Source of the DNA: JBLLJR01 sp047692235
GTDB lineage: Bacteria; Pseudomonadota; Gammaproteobacteria; Enterobacterales; Enterobacteriaceae
Length of the DNA stretch: 64,000 bases
NCBI GenBank assembly: GCA_047692235.1
Contig: JBLLJR010000004.1
Location: 62,001 to 126,000, forward strand
Reading direction: 5' to 3'
In this document: positions 37,568-46,880 of the stretch, in pieces
Position numbering within the stretch: position 1 is the first letter of the stretch
How the letters are laid out: each line of letters opens with the position of its first letter
The notes under the pieces: model-generated
What the model was told of the DNA's origin: nothing
Seen by the model: the letters and a program-made list of their open reading frames with translations, nothing else
Database searches by the model: none
Program-made: the position numbers and the translations under genes

Positions 37568-38713
37568 GTGATAAAAACAGCATTGCTAATGTTAGAAGAC
37601 GGTACCATATTTTATGGTAAATCTATAGGTATAGAAGGTATTGTAACAGGTGAAGTAGTCTTTAATACATCAATGACTGGTTATCAAGAAATTATTACAG
37701 ATCCATCTTATTCTCATCAAATTATTGTTCTGACATATCCACATATTGGCAACACTGGTATTAATAAAGAAGATAATGAATCATATTCAATACATGCAAA
37801 CGCTTTAGTAATTAAAGAATTATCAAATATTTCCAGTAATATAAGATATACTGAATCTTTATCAAATTTTTTAAGGAAAAATAAAATTGTAGGTATTTCT
37901 AATATTGATACCAGAAAATTAACTCGTATACTAAGAAAATATGGTTCACAAAATGCATGTATTATTGCAGGTAATAACTTAGATATAAATTTAGCAAAAA
38001 ATAAAGTTAAAAATTGTTTACATATGAAAGACATGGATTTAGCTAAATTAGTTAGTACAAAAAAAAAATATATTTGGACTAAAGGTAGTATCAGTATAAA
38101 TAATAAAATTAATAATGTTAAAAAAAATAATTTAAAATATCATGTAGTTGCTTATGATTACGGCATTAAACATAGTATAATGAGAATTTTAGTAGACCAT
38201 GGATGCAAATTAACTGTAGTTCCAGCACAAACCTCTGCTAAAATAGTGTTATCTATGAATCCAGATGGAATATTTTTATCTAATGGCCCAGGAGATCCTG
38301 CATCATGTCATTATGCAATTAACTCAATAAAGAAGTTTCTTTTAACTAAAATACCAATTTTTGGTATATGTTTAGGACATCAGTTATTAGCATTATCTAT
38401 TGGAGCTAAAACTATAAAAATGAAATTTGGACACCATGGAAGTAATCACCCTGTTAAAAATATACAAACAAATAAAGTAATCATTACTACACAAAATCAT
38501 AATTTTACTGTAGATAGTAATACATTACCATCATCAGTTATAATTACACATGTATCTTTATTTGATGGTACATTACAAGGTTTACACTTTGTAGATAAAC
38601 CAGTATTTAGTTTTCAAGGTCATCCAGAAGCAAATCCTGGCCCTCATGATGCAAATTTATTTTTTAATCACTTTATTGATCTTATTCGTTTTTATCGTCT
38701 TTCTAAAATTTAA
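37568..38713 (+). CDS. carA: Carbamoyl-phosphate synthase small (glutaminase) subunit
   Basis: Provides ammonia from glutamine to CarB for carbamoyl phosphate, shared by arginine and pyrimidines. GTG at 37568 gives 381 residues (E. coli 382), starting V-I-K-T-A-L-L-M-L-E-D-G, with GGAG (37558-37561) correctly spaced; an ATG at 37556 would overlap that site. Class I amidotransferase triad: Cys in G-I-C-L-G-H-Q near 268, His and Glu in F-Q-G-H-P-E-A near 353. 24 bp ahead of carB. The leader has no readable PyrR/ArgR site. Confidence 0.96.
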   Translation: MIKTALLMLEDGTIFYGKSIGIEGIVTGEVVFNTSMTGYQEIITDPSYSHQIIVLTYPHIGNTGINKEDNESYSIHANALVIKELSNISSNIRYTESLSNFLRKNKIVGISNIDTRKLTRILRKYGSQNACIIAGNNLDINLAKNKVKNCLHMKDMDLAKLVSTKKKYIWTKGSISINNKINNVKKNNLKYHVVAYDYGIKHSIMRILVDHGCKLTVVPAQTSAKIVLSMNPDGIFLSNGPGDPASCHYAINSIKKFLLTKIPIFGICLGHQLLALSIGAKTIKMKFGHHGSNHPVKNIQTNKVIITTQNHNFTVDSNTLPSSVIITHVSLFDGTLQGLHFVDKPVFSFQGHPEANPGPHDANLFFNHFIDLIRFYRLSKI

Positions 38714-38737
38714 ATTAATATTAAAAGAGTCTTAATA

Positions 38738-41700
38738 ATGCCAAAACGTAATGATATAAAAATTATATTAATTTTAGGAGCAGGTCCAATAGTTATTGGA
38801 CAAGCTTGTGAATTTGATTATTCAGGAGTACAAGCGTGTAAAGCATTAAAAGAAGAAGGATATAAAATTGTTTTAGTTAATTCTAATCCAGCTACTATTA
38901 TGACAGATCCTGATATGTCAGATATTACATATATTGAACCTTTACATTGGAAAGTAGTAACAAAAATAATAGAAAAAGAGCGTCCAGATGCATTATTACC
39001 AACAATGGGAGGTCAAACAGCATTAAATTGTGCCTTAGATTTAGAAAACCATGGAATATTAAATAATTTTAACGTAGAAATGATTGGAGTTACTGCTAAT
39101 ACTATAATTAAAGCTGAAAATAGACGAAATTTTAATAATTTAATGAAAAATATTAATTTAGAAACAGCACGCTATGGTATAGCTCATTCTATTGAAGAAT
39201 CTTTATCTATTGTTAAGAATATTGGTTTTCCTTGTATAATTAGACCATCATTTACTATGGGAGGTTCTGGAGGAGGTATTGCTTATAATTATGCTGAATT
39301 TAACGAAATTTGTCAAAGAGGATTAGATATATCTCCTATTAATGAATTAATAATTGATGAATCATTAATAGGTTGGAAAGAATATGAAATGGAGGCAATA
39401 AGAGATAAAAAAGATAATTGTATTATTGTATGTTCAATAGAAAATATAGATCCAATGGGAATTCATACAGGAGATTCAATAACAGTTGCTCCAGCTCAAA
39501 CATTAACAGATAAAGAATATCAAATAATGCGTAATGCATCAATAAAGATATTAAGAGCAGTAGATGTACAAAATGGAGGTTCTAATGTGCAATTTGCAAT
39601 ACATCCAACAACTGGTAGAATGGTTGTCATAGAAATGAACCCAAGAGTTTCAAGATCTTCGGCTTTAGCATCTAAAGCTACTGGTTTTCCTATAGCAAAA
39701 ATTTCTGCTAAATTATCTATAGGATATACTTTAGATGAATTAATGAATAATGCTATAAACAGAAATATATCTGCTTCTTTTGAGCCATCTATTGATTATG
39801 TAGTAACTAAAATACCTCGTTTTAATTTTGAAAAATTTTCTGGCATCAATGATAGGCTAACTACAGAAATGAAATCTGTAGGAGAAGTTATGGCAATAGG
39901 TAGAACTCAACAAGAATCTTTACAAAAAGCTATATGTAGTTTAGAAATAGACTCATATGGTTTTGAGTCTAAAGTTAATATTTATGATAAAAAGGGAATA
40001 TTAACTATACGTAAAGAACTAAAACATGCTGGTAGTAATCGTATATGGTATATTGCTGATGCATTTCGCTATGGTATGTCGTTGAATACTATTTTTAAAC
40101 TAACCAATATAGATCCTTGGTTTTTATCTCAAATTGAAGAATTAATAAATATAGAAAATAAAGTTATTAAAATTGGAGTAAATTATTTAACATATGATAA
40201 TTTATTTAATTTAAAACAAAAGGGTTTTTCTGATATCAGAATATCTCAATTAGTTAATAAATCCGCTTCAGAAATTAGTAAATTACGTATAAAATATAGT
40301 ATACATCCAGTTTACAAAAGAGTTGATACTTGTGCTGCTGAATTTGATACTGAAACAGCATATATGTATTCTACATATGAAGAAGAATGCGAATCAAATC
40401 CAAATAAAAAAAATAAAAAAATAATAATTTTAGGTAGTGGTCCAAATCGTATAGGGCAAGGAATTGAATTTGATTACTGTTGTGTACATGCTGCATTAGC
40501 TTTACGAAAAGATGGATATGAAGTAATTATAATAAATTGTAATCCTGAAACTGTATCTACAGATTATGATATTTCTGATCGTCTTTATTTTGAACCCTTA
40601 ACCCTAGAATATATTTTAGAAATAATTCGTATAGAAAAACCCGATGGTGTGATAATTCAGTTTGGAGGACAAACACCATTAAAATTAGCAAAAGAACTAG
40701 AACATGCAGGTGTTCCAATACTAGGTACTAGCCCTAAAAATATTGATCGAACAGAAGATAGAAAAAAATTTCAACTAATAACTAAAGCTCTTAATTTAAA
40801 ACAATCATCCAATACTACAGTTCATACATTAAATGTTGCAATTAAAAAAGCTAAATTAATTGGTTATCCAATAATTATTAGACCATCATATGTTCTTGGT
40901 GGTAGAGCAATGGAAATTGTTTATAATAAACAGGACTTAATTGAGTATTTTAATCAAAATATCATTTCATCAAATAAATATCCTATTTTAATAGATAAAT
41001 TTTTAGATGGTGCAATAGAAATTGATATGGATGTTATTTGTGATGGTACTGATGTATTTATTGGAGGGATAATGGAGCATATTGAGCAAGCCGGAATTCA
41101 TTCAGGTGATTCTGCTTGTTCATTACCAACATATACTGTAAATAGTAATTTACAAAAATTAATGAAAACTCAAGCAAAAAAGATCGCATTTGAATTAAAT
41201 ATTATAGGGTTAATGAATATTCAATTTGCAATTAAAGATTCAAATATATATTTACTTGAAGTTAATCCTAGAGCAGCAAGAACAGTTCCATTTGTATCTA
41301 AATCCACAGGTATAGCTTTAGCAAAAGTTGCAGCAAGAGTTATGGTTGGTATTTCTTTATATAAACAAGGTATTTTAAAAGAAATAATACCTCCATATTT
41401 TTCAGTTAAAGAAGTTGTGTTACCTTTTAATAAATTTCCTAATGTTGATCCAATTTTAGGACCTGAAATGCGTTCTACTGGTGAAGTCATGGGTGTTGGA
41501 CGTACGTTTTCAGAAGCATTTTCTAAAGCTTTACTTAGTAGTAATGTAGATATGAAAAAAACAGGACGAGTATTAATTTCTGTACGTGATAAAGATAAGC
41601 ATGGTATTATAAAAATAGCGCATAAACTTATTAAATATGGATTTAAATTATACGCAACATATGGAACTTATAATATATTAAAAAAATCAGGAATTTATTC

Positions 41701-41983
41701 AAAAATTATTCATAAAATGCATGAAGGATTTTCACATATCCATGAGAAAATAAAAAATGGATACTATGTATATATAGTGAATACAGTTACTGGGAAAAAA
41801 GCAATTGAAGACTCTAAATTAATTAGGAATAGCGCATTAAAATATAGAGTGCATTATGACACAACACTAAATGGTAGTATTGCTACAGTTATGTCTCTTA
41901 GCTCAAATGCTACTGAAAATATCATTTCATTACAAGAGATGCATAAAAAAATAAAAAAATTAAATAAAAATTTATATGAATAG
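38738..41983 (+). CDS. carB: Carbamoyl-phosphate synthase large subunit
   Basis: Makes carbamoyl phosphate from bicarbonate, ammonia and two ATP. 1081 residues (E. coli 1073). Duplicated ATP-grasp halves: G-A-G-P-I-V-I-G-Q near 14 and its counterpart G-S-G-P-N-R-I-G-Q-G near 567; R-P-S-F-T-M-G-G-S-G-G-G near 168 and R-P-S-Y-V-L-G-G-R-A-M near 715; E-M-N-P-R-V-S-R-S-S-A-L near 299 and E-V-N-P-R-A-A-R-T-V near 842. The C-terminal allosteric domain (from about 940) is present. Feeds argF and pyrB, both in the window. Stop lies three bases from the stop of converging rplI. Confidence 0.98.
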   Translation: MPKRNDIKIILILGAGPIVIGQACEFDYSGVQACKALKEEGYKIVLVNSNPATIMTDPDMSDITYIEPLHWKVVTKIIEKERPDALLPTMGGQTALNCALDLENHGILNNFNVEMIGVTANTIIKAENRRNFNNLMKNINLETARYGIAHSIEESLSIVKNIGFPCIIRPSFTMGGSGGGIAYNYAEFNEICQRGLDISPINELIIDESLIGWKEYEMEAIRDKKDNCIIVCSIENIDPMGIHTGDSITVAPAQTLTDKEYQIMRNASIKILRAVDVQNGGSNVQFAIHPTTGRMVVIEMNPRVSRSSALASKATGFPIAKISAKLSIGYTLDELMNNAINRNISASFEPSIDYVVTKIPRFNFEKFSGINDRLTTEMKSVGEVMAIGRTQQESLQKAICSLEIDSYGFESKVNIYDKKGILTIRKELKHAGSNRIWYIADAFRYGMSLNTIFKLTNIDPWFLSQIEELINIENKVIKIGVNYLTYDNLFNLKQKGFSDIRISQLVNKSASEISKLRIKYSIHPVYKRVDTCAAEFDTETAYMYSTYEEECESNPNKKNKKIIILGSGPNRIGQGIEFDYCCVHAALALRKDGYEVIIINCNPETVSTDYDISDRLYFEPLTLEYILEIIRIEKPDGVIIQFGGQTPLKLAKELEHAGVPILGTSPKNIDRTEDRKKFQLITKALNLKQSSNTTVHTLNVAIKKAKLIGYPIIIRPSYVLGGRAMEIVYNKQDLIEYFNQNIISSNKYPILIDKFLDGAIEIDMDVICDGTDVFIGGIMEHIEQAGIHSGDSACSLPTYTVNSNLQKLMKTQAKKIAFELNIIGLMNIQFAIKDSNIYLLEVNPRAARTVPFVSKSTGIALAKVAARVMVGISLYKQGILKEIIPPYFSVKEVVLPFNKFPNVDPILGPEMRSTGEVMGVGRTFSEAFSKALLSSNVDMKKTGRVLISVRDKDKHGIIKIAHKLIKYGFKLYATYGTYNILKKSGIYSKIIHKMHEGFSHIHEKIKNGYYVYIVNTVTGKKAIEDSKLIRNSALKYRVHYDTTLNGSIATVMSLSSNATENIISLQEMHKKIKKLNKNLYE

Positions 41984-41986
41984 TTT

Positions 41987-42445
41987 TTAAGTCTTTTTGT
42001 TAAGTACATTAACATAAAATTTAGTAACTAGTTCAGAATTAATTTTAATATTAATATTATGCTTACCTAACACATGTAATTTACCATTAGGTAAATGTAT
42101 ATTTTTTTTATTAACTTTAATACCATATAAATTAATAGTTTTTACTATATCTTTGATGCTAACTGAACCAAACAATTTTTTAGATTTTCCTGCTTTAGCA
42201 TATATTGATATACTTTCTAGTTTTTTAATTTTATTAAATTTTTCAATTTCTAATTTTTTAATCTTATTTAATTTTAATTCAATTTCAGCTTTATATGATT
42301 TGAAATATTTTATGTTTTCTTTGTTGGCAACAATAGCTTTTTTAAAAGGTATTAAAAAATTTCTAGCATATCCATTTTTTATTGTAACTTCATCGCCTAA
42401 TTTACCTAAATTTATAATATTTGTAAGTAAAATAACATTTATCAT
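41987..42445 (-). CDS. rplI: Ribosomal protein bL9
   Basis: Large-subunit protein bound to 23S domain V. 152 residues (E. coli 149). N-terminal rRNA-binding motif G-D-E-V-T-I-K-N-G-Y-A-R-N-F-L-I-P near 17-33, then a long connecting helix and C-terminal domain with K-L-F-G-S-V. Ribosome binding site AAAGGA. Follows rpsR by 38 bp, as in E. coli. Confidence 0.97.
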   Translation of the reverse strand: MINVILLTNIINLGKLGDEVTIKNGYARNFLIPFKKAIVANKENIKYFKSYKAEIELKLNKIKKLEIEKFNKIKKLESISIYAKAGKSKKLFGSVSIKDIVKTINLYGIKVNKKNIHLPNGKLHVLGKHNINIKINSELVTKFYVNVLNKKT

Positions 42446-42483
42446 GGTTTAAATCCTTTTATATAAATAAAAATTTATATATT

Positions 42484-42708
42484 TTATTTATGATTATCAG
42501 TATATGGTAATAAAGATAAATAACGAGCTCTTTTGATTGCCTTAGATAATTGACGTTGATACTTAGATTTAGTACCTGTAATTCTACTTGGAACTATTTT
42601 ACCGTTTTCAGTAATATAATTTTTTAACATAACAATATCCTTATAATCTATTTCAATACCTTCTGATGTAAATCTACAATATTTACGTTGTCTAAAATAT
42701 CTTGCCAT
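42484..42708 (-). CDS. rpsR: Ribosomal protein bS18
   Basis: Small-subunit platform protein. 74 residues (E. coli 75), nearly invariant: R-K-Y-C-R-F-T, I-D-Y-K-D-I, R-I-T-G-T-K-S-K-Y-Q-R-Q and R-A-R-Y-L-S-L-L-P-Y. Strong ribosome binding site (AAGGAG). The 139-bp gap to rpsF is where priB lies in E. coli; no priB remains. Confidence 0.98.
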   Translation of the reverse strand: MARYFRQRKYCRFTSEGIEIDYKDIVMLKNYITENGKIVPSRITGTKSKYQRQLSKAIKRARYLSLLPYTDNHK

Positions 42709-42847
42709 ATAATTTATAACTCCTTATATATAAAAATAATATATAAATGATTTATTTTGATAACTAACAACTACTTTATTTTAATTAAAAACACTATATT
42801 TATTAATATAAATAAAAAAATTTAATTTTTAATATTTTCTTTTAATT

Positions 42848-43210
42848 TCATTTAGTTCTAATTTTTTTGTTTTGTTTTTTATTTAATTCATGTTTTGTTT
42901 TTAACATGGGTGATTTTTCTTTTATTACTTTATTAACCTTAATTATTAAATTTCTTAATATTAATTCATTAAATTTAAAATTTTTTTCTAATTCATTAAT
43001 TATTTTAATAGATACTTCAATATTCATTAAAACATAATGAGCTTTATGTAATTTGTTTATTTGATAAGATAATTGTTTTCTTCCCCAATCTTCTAATCTA
43101 TGAATTTTACCTCCGGCATTAATAATTAAAGATTTATAATAACCAATGATATTTAATATTTGACTACTTTTATCAGGATGTATCATAAAAACAATTTCGT
43201 AATTACGCAC
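42848..43210 (-). CDS. rpsF: Ribosomal protein bS6
   Basis: Partner of bS18 on the 30S platform. 120 residues (E. coli 135 before tail trimming). It begins at GTG (43208-43210) with AAGGAA upstream, giving M-R-N-Y-E-I-V-F-M-I-H-P; W-G-R-K-Q-L-S-Y-Q-I near 62 and H-Y-V-L-M-N-I-E near 77 follow. The tail after about residue 100 is Lys-rich and short. First gene of the rpsF-rpsR-rplI operon. Confidence 0.96.
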   Translation of the reverse strand: MRNYEIVFMIHPDKSSQILNIIGYYKSLIINAGGKIHRLEDWGRKQLSYQINKLHKAHYVLMNIEVSIKIINELEKNFKFNELILRNLIIKVNKVIKEKSPMLKTKHELNKKQNKKIRTK

Positions 43211-43574
43211 AAATTATTTCCTTATTTAGTTTGAATTATCTATCTAATATAATAGATATTATATAAATTTTATAAATATTTAACACATAACATATGTAAA
43301 TTAATTATTTAAAATATATATAAATAATTTTATTATAAATAAAAATTTAATTTTCTAAATATACTACTATAATATATAGTATCATATGTAAATATGTTTT
43401 ATAGAAAATTATGTTACTAATAGATAATTAATAATTTATATAATTTAAAATAAAAAACAATTTTATTTTAATTCAATATATTTTAAATATTAATTACGAA
43501 TAATTTTGATATTATATTATAAATAATATTTATATTTATTTATTTACATTATATATTTAATTTTTATTAAAAAA
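43211..43574. other. Divergent intergenic region rpsF/holD, 364 bp
   Basis: Almost pure A/T with several TATAAT-like strings in both orientations, so promoters cannot be assigned by eye. No ORF, tRNA or GC-bearing hairpin is visible. It should contain the promoter of the ribosomal operon reading left. Confidence 0.5.
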
Positions 43575-43970
43575 ATGAATTTAAAAAATGAAATTATACT
43601 TAAATATATGGGGATTGAAAGATATACATTAAAGGAAAGATATATTTTAAAAAAAAATAAATTTTTAAAAAATATTAATGAATATTACTTCATAATAATT
43701 TCTGATCCATTCCCATTAGAACAATATACAATTGTGACAGACGTAATTATAAGTTTACAAATAATGTTATCTCAAGTTAAACAATTAACATTTGATGAAA
43801 TTAAAATATTTTCTTACAATATATATTGTAATTGTTGGTGGATAAATTATAGCCCAATAAAAACTTTTAAAGGCATATCTATATATACACCATCTTTGAA
43901 TATTTTAATTAATAATATAAATGCTAAACGTAATTTATGGAATCAAATATACAAACAAACTAGAACATAA
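43575..43970 (+). CDS. holD: DNA polymerase III psi subunit
   Basis: Clamp-loader accessory protein that ties the chi subunit (HolC) to the gamma/tau complex. 131 residues (E. coli 137). Recognised by alignment in mind to E. coli HolD: Y-M-G-I-E-R-Y-T-L-K for Q-L-G-I-T-Q-W-S-L-R near 11-20, D-V-I-I-S-L-Q-I-M-L near 56, Q-L-T-F-D-E-I near 72, C-N-C-W-W near 85, and R-N-L-W-N-Q-I near 120. Highly diverged, so easily labelled hypothetical. Its partner holC is also in the window at 48435. Confidence 0.85.
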   Translation: MNLKNEIILKYMGIERYTLKERYILKKNKFLKNINEYYFIIISDPFPLEQYTIVTDVIISLQIMLSQVKQLTFDEIKIFSYNIYCNCWWINYSPIKTFKGISIYTPSLNILINNINAKRNLWNQIYKQTRT

Positions 43971-43998
43971 GATTCTAACTTTTAAATTTATATTTTTA

Positions 43999-44460
43999 TT
44001 AATATTTTTTATTTATAGATAAATATTGTTGTGCTGCTTTTAACGCAAGTATATAACTATATACTCCAAAACCACATATTATTCCAATTGAAATATCAGA
44101 AAAATATGATGTCTTTCGAAAAGAATCTCTAGAATATATGTTTGATATATGTATTTCAATAAATGGTATATTTACTGCTAATAATGCATCTCTTATACCA
44201 ATACTAGTATGTGTAAATGATGCTGGATTAATTAATATTATATTTGTTTTAGTTTTAATTAATGTATGAATATAACTAATTAATTTACCTTCAGAATTTG
44301 ATTGAAAAGTACTAAGTTTTATTTTTAATAAACGTGCTTGAATTTTTAATTTTTTTATAACGTCATTTAAAGAAATATTTCCATATATATTTGTTTCACG
44401 AATACCTAAAGTATTTAAATTTGGTCCATTAATTAATGCAAAATGCATATTATTAGACAT
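43999..44460 (-). CDS. aroQ: 3-dehydroquinate dehydratase type II
   Basis: Third step of the shikimate pathway (chorismate, aromatic amino acids). 153 residues, typical for the dodecameric type II enzyme. N-terminal N-G-P-N-L-N-T-L-G-I-R-E near 11-22 with Y-G-N (catalytic Tyr) at about 26-28; I-N-P-A-S-F-T-H-T-S near 78-87; active-site His in E-I-H-I-S-N near 102-107; R-D-S-F-R near 112. Converges with holD (28 bp). Enteric E. coli uses type I AroD; type II is common in endosymbionts such as Buchnera. Confidence 0.96.
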   Translation of the reverse strand: MSNNMHFALINGPNLNTLGIRETNIYGNISLNDVIKKLKIQARLLKIKLSTFQSNSEGKLISYIHTLIKTKTNIILINPASFTHTSIGIRDALLAVNIPFIEIHISNIYSRDSFRKTSYFSDISIGIICGFGVYSYILALKAAQQYLSINKKY

Positions 44461-44588
44461 ATTTAAATTTTCCCGTTTTTTAAAATTAATTTTATTTTTA
44501 ATAAATGCATTATATTTTTAATATTTATTAAAAATGATAAATAATTATTTAAAATTAATATAAAAATTTTAATATTTATTTTTATAAA

Positions 44589-46277
44589 TTAAATTTTAAA
44601 AGAAGTTCTTTTATAATTTCTGTATTCAGGTAACCAAAAAATTTTTTCTATCTTATTATTAAATTTTTTACTTGATAATTGATTTATATCAGATTTAAGT
44701 GAATATTTACATATTGATGTTGCTATTAATTTAGATACTGTTTGTATATCATTAATACTTGGTAATAATTCATTACTCTTAGTACATGAAGACAAAACTT
44801 TACTAACTTTACTTAACATAGAAGTTGTTATTCTATTTACACCAGAAGATATAATACCTAATCCAATACCTGGGAAAATATATGCATTATTACATTGGGG
44901 AATATTATATATTTTTCCATTAAATTTAACAGGCTTAAATGGACTACCAGTAGCAATTAATGCCTCTCCATTAGTCCAATTTATTATATCTTCTGGAGTT
45001 GCCTCAACACATGATGTTGGGTTAGATAATGGCATAATAATAGGTATTTTGCAATATTTATGCATACTTCTAATTATTTTTTCATTAAATAAACCTTTTT
45101 GTCCGGATACACCAATTAATACAGTAGGTCTTTTATTTTTTATAACATCATATAATGATATCGTATTTTTATTTTTTAAATTCCAATTAAATATTTCATT
45201 ACTAGAATAAGCAAATTTTTTCTGAAAATTTAATAATTTTTCTGATTTATCAGTAATTAAACCATTTCTATCTAAAATTAATATATTTTTTTTAGCAGCA
45301 TTTTCATCTAATCCTAAGGAACACATTTCATACATTATTTGTTCAGCAATACCACATCCTGCAGATCCAGCTCCAAGAAATATTATTGTGTGTTCATTTA
45401 ATTTTTTTCCTATATAATTACTTGCAGATAATAAACATCCTAATGTTACAGCAGCTGTACCTTGTATATCATCATTAAAACAACATAATTTATCTTTGTA
45501 ACTATGTAATAATGGAGTTGCATTTTCTTGTGAAAAATCTTCAAAATGCAATAATACATTAGGCCACATATTATTTATTTCTTTAATACAATGTCCAATA
45601 AAATCAATATATTTAGTACCAGAAATTCTACTATGTTTCCAACCCATATATAATGGGTCTTGGAGTAATTGTTTGTTATTTGTCCCTACATCTAGTACGA
45701 TAGGTAGTGTATATGATGGGTCAATTCCCCCGCAAACTGTGTATAAAGATAATTTACCAATAGGTATTCCCATGCCTCCAATACCTTGATCTCCTAATCC
45801 CAGTATACGCTCACCATCAGTAATAACTATAATTTTAATATTTTTTTTATTAGAGTTTTGTAATATTTCTTTGATTTTATTTCTATTATTATATGAAATA
45901 AATAGTCCTCTCGCTCTTCTATAAATATATGAAAATCTTTCACAGGCTACTCCTACGGTAGGAGTATATATTATTGGCAACATTTCTTCTAAATGATTTG
46001 TTAATAACTTATAAAATAATGTTTCATTTGTATCTTGAATGTTTCTCAAATAAATGTGACGATCTATATTTGTATGAAAATTTTTATATTGACGCCATGC
46101 TCTTTCAGATTGTTCATCAATAGTTTCAATAACATCAGGTAATAATCCTTCTAAATTAAAATTTATTCTTTCTTTTAGTGAAAAAGCACTACCTTTATTT
46201 AATAAAGGAAATTCTAATAAAATTTGTCCATAATATGGTACATATAATTTTTTTTTATTTTCTTTCGTTAATTTCAT
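44589..46277 (-). CDS. maeA: NAD-dependent malic enzyme
   Basis: Oxidative decarboxylation of malate to pyruvate with NADH. 562 residues (E. coli MaeA 565). Motifs: I-Y-T-P-T-V-G near 83, R-G-L-F-I-S-Y near 124, the catalytic region L-G-L-G-D-Q-G-I-G-G-M-G-I-P-I-G-K-L near 160-178, metal ligands in F-E-D-F near 246, D-D-I-Q-G-T-A near 269, and the NAD site G-A-G-S-A-G-C-G near 302. Likely a route to pyruvate and NADH in a reduced central metabolism. Upstream of aroQ on the same strand (128 bp). Confidence 0.96.
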   Translation of the reverse strand: MKLTKENKKKLYVPYYGQILLEFPLLNKGSAFSLKERINFNLEGLLPDVIETIDEQSERAWRQYKNFHTNIDRHIYLRNIQDTNETLFYKLLTNHLEEMLPIIYTPTVGVACERFSYIYRRARGLFISYNNRNKIKEILQNSNKKNIKIIVITDGERILGLGDQGIGGMGIPIGKLSLYTVCGGIDPSYTLPIVLDVGTNNKQLLQDPLYMGWKHSRISGTKYIDFIGHCIKEINNMWPNVLLHFEDFSQENATPLLHSYKDKLCCFNDDIQGTAAVTLGCLLSASNYIGKKLNEHTIIFLGAGSAGCGIAEQIMYEMCSLGLDENAAKKNILILDRNGLITDKSEKLLNFQKKFAYSSNEIFNWNLKNKNTISLYDVIKNKRPTVLIGVSGQKGLFNEKIIRSMHKYCKIPIIMPLSNPTSCVEATPEDIINWTNGEALIATGSPFKPVKFNGKIYNIPQCNNAYIFPGIGLGIISSGVNRITTSMLSKVSKVLSSCTKSNELLPSINDIQTVSKLIATSICKYSLKSDINQLSSKKFNNKIEKIFWLPEYRNYKRTSFKI

Positions 46278-46390
46278 TATTTTACTCGTTTTATTTATTA
46301 ATTATCATAATAAATTCATAATTTAACAAAAGTTAAAAATTTTTTTAAGTTAATATTTATATTTACTTAAAAAAATATATTAAATCAATA

Positions 46391-46471
46391 TGCCGAAGGC
46401 CGGATTTGAACCGGCACGCTAATAGCGGTTAATTTTGAATCAACTGCGTATACCAATTTCGCCACTTCGGC
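46391..46471 (-). tRNA. tRNA-Leu (anticodon CAA)
   Basis: Minus-strand cloverleaf with a long variable arm. The acceptor stem pairs GCCGAAG with CTTCGGC and the discriminator is A. The anticodon stem-loop GTTGA-TTCAAAA-TTAAC gives CAA (reads UUG); one pair of the stem is G-U. T arm CCGGTTCAAATCCGG. Closely resembles E. coli leuX. No CCA encoded (TAT follows). Confidence 0.96.
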
Positions 46472-46880
46472 TATAATAAAATATTATTTGTTTTTATAAA
46501 TACAATTAAAATATAAACTTTTAAAATTAAAGTATTATATAAGTCAATTTTTAATAAATATTTAAAAATATAATATTTTTAATATTACTTTTTATTTTTA
46601 TTAAAATATATAAATTATTTAATATTTAAAATAAACAATAAATTAATTGTTATAAATAATAATTTATATATAAAAAATAAAATACTTAATTAAAATTAAG
46701 TAAATTTACATTATAAATGTATATAAAAATAATATTTAATTTAAAAATGTACATATTTAATATAATATTTTTATTTTTTCACATAAAAATACTATAATAA
46801 TCATTATATATTACATATATAAATTAAATTATTCAAATAAATATTCAATAACAAATAAATATTTTATTTATGGTGAATAA
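46472..46880. other. Intergenic region tRNA-Leu/pepA, 409 bp
   Basis: Very AT-rich. Apart from a 9-bp perfect inverted repeat at 46683-46702 (TACTTAATT and its complement, two-base loop), which is within chance expectation for this composition, I see no gene, RNA or repeat. Longest non-coding gap after the recA/proS one; probably decayed genes plus the pepA promoter. Confidence 0.5.

Noticed and set aside
46683..46702. Small inverted repeat considered as a terminator upstream of pepA
   Set aside because: Only 9 bp of mostly A/T pairs, no adjacent gene end on the plus strand.
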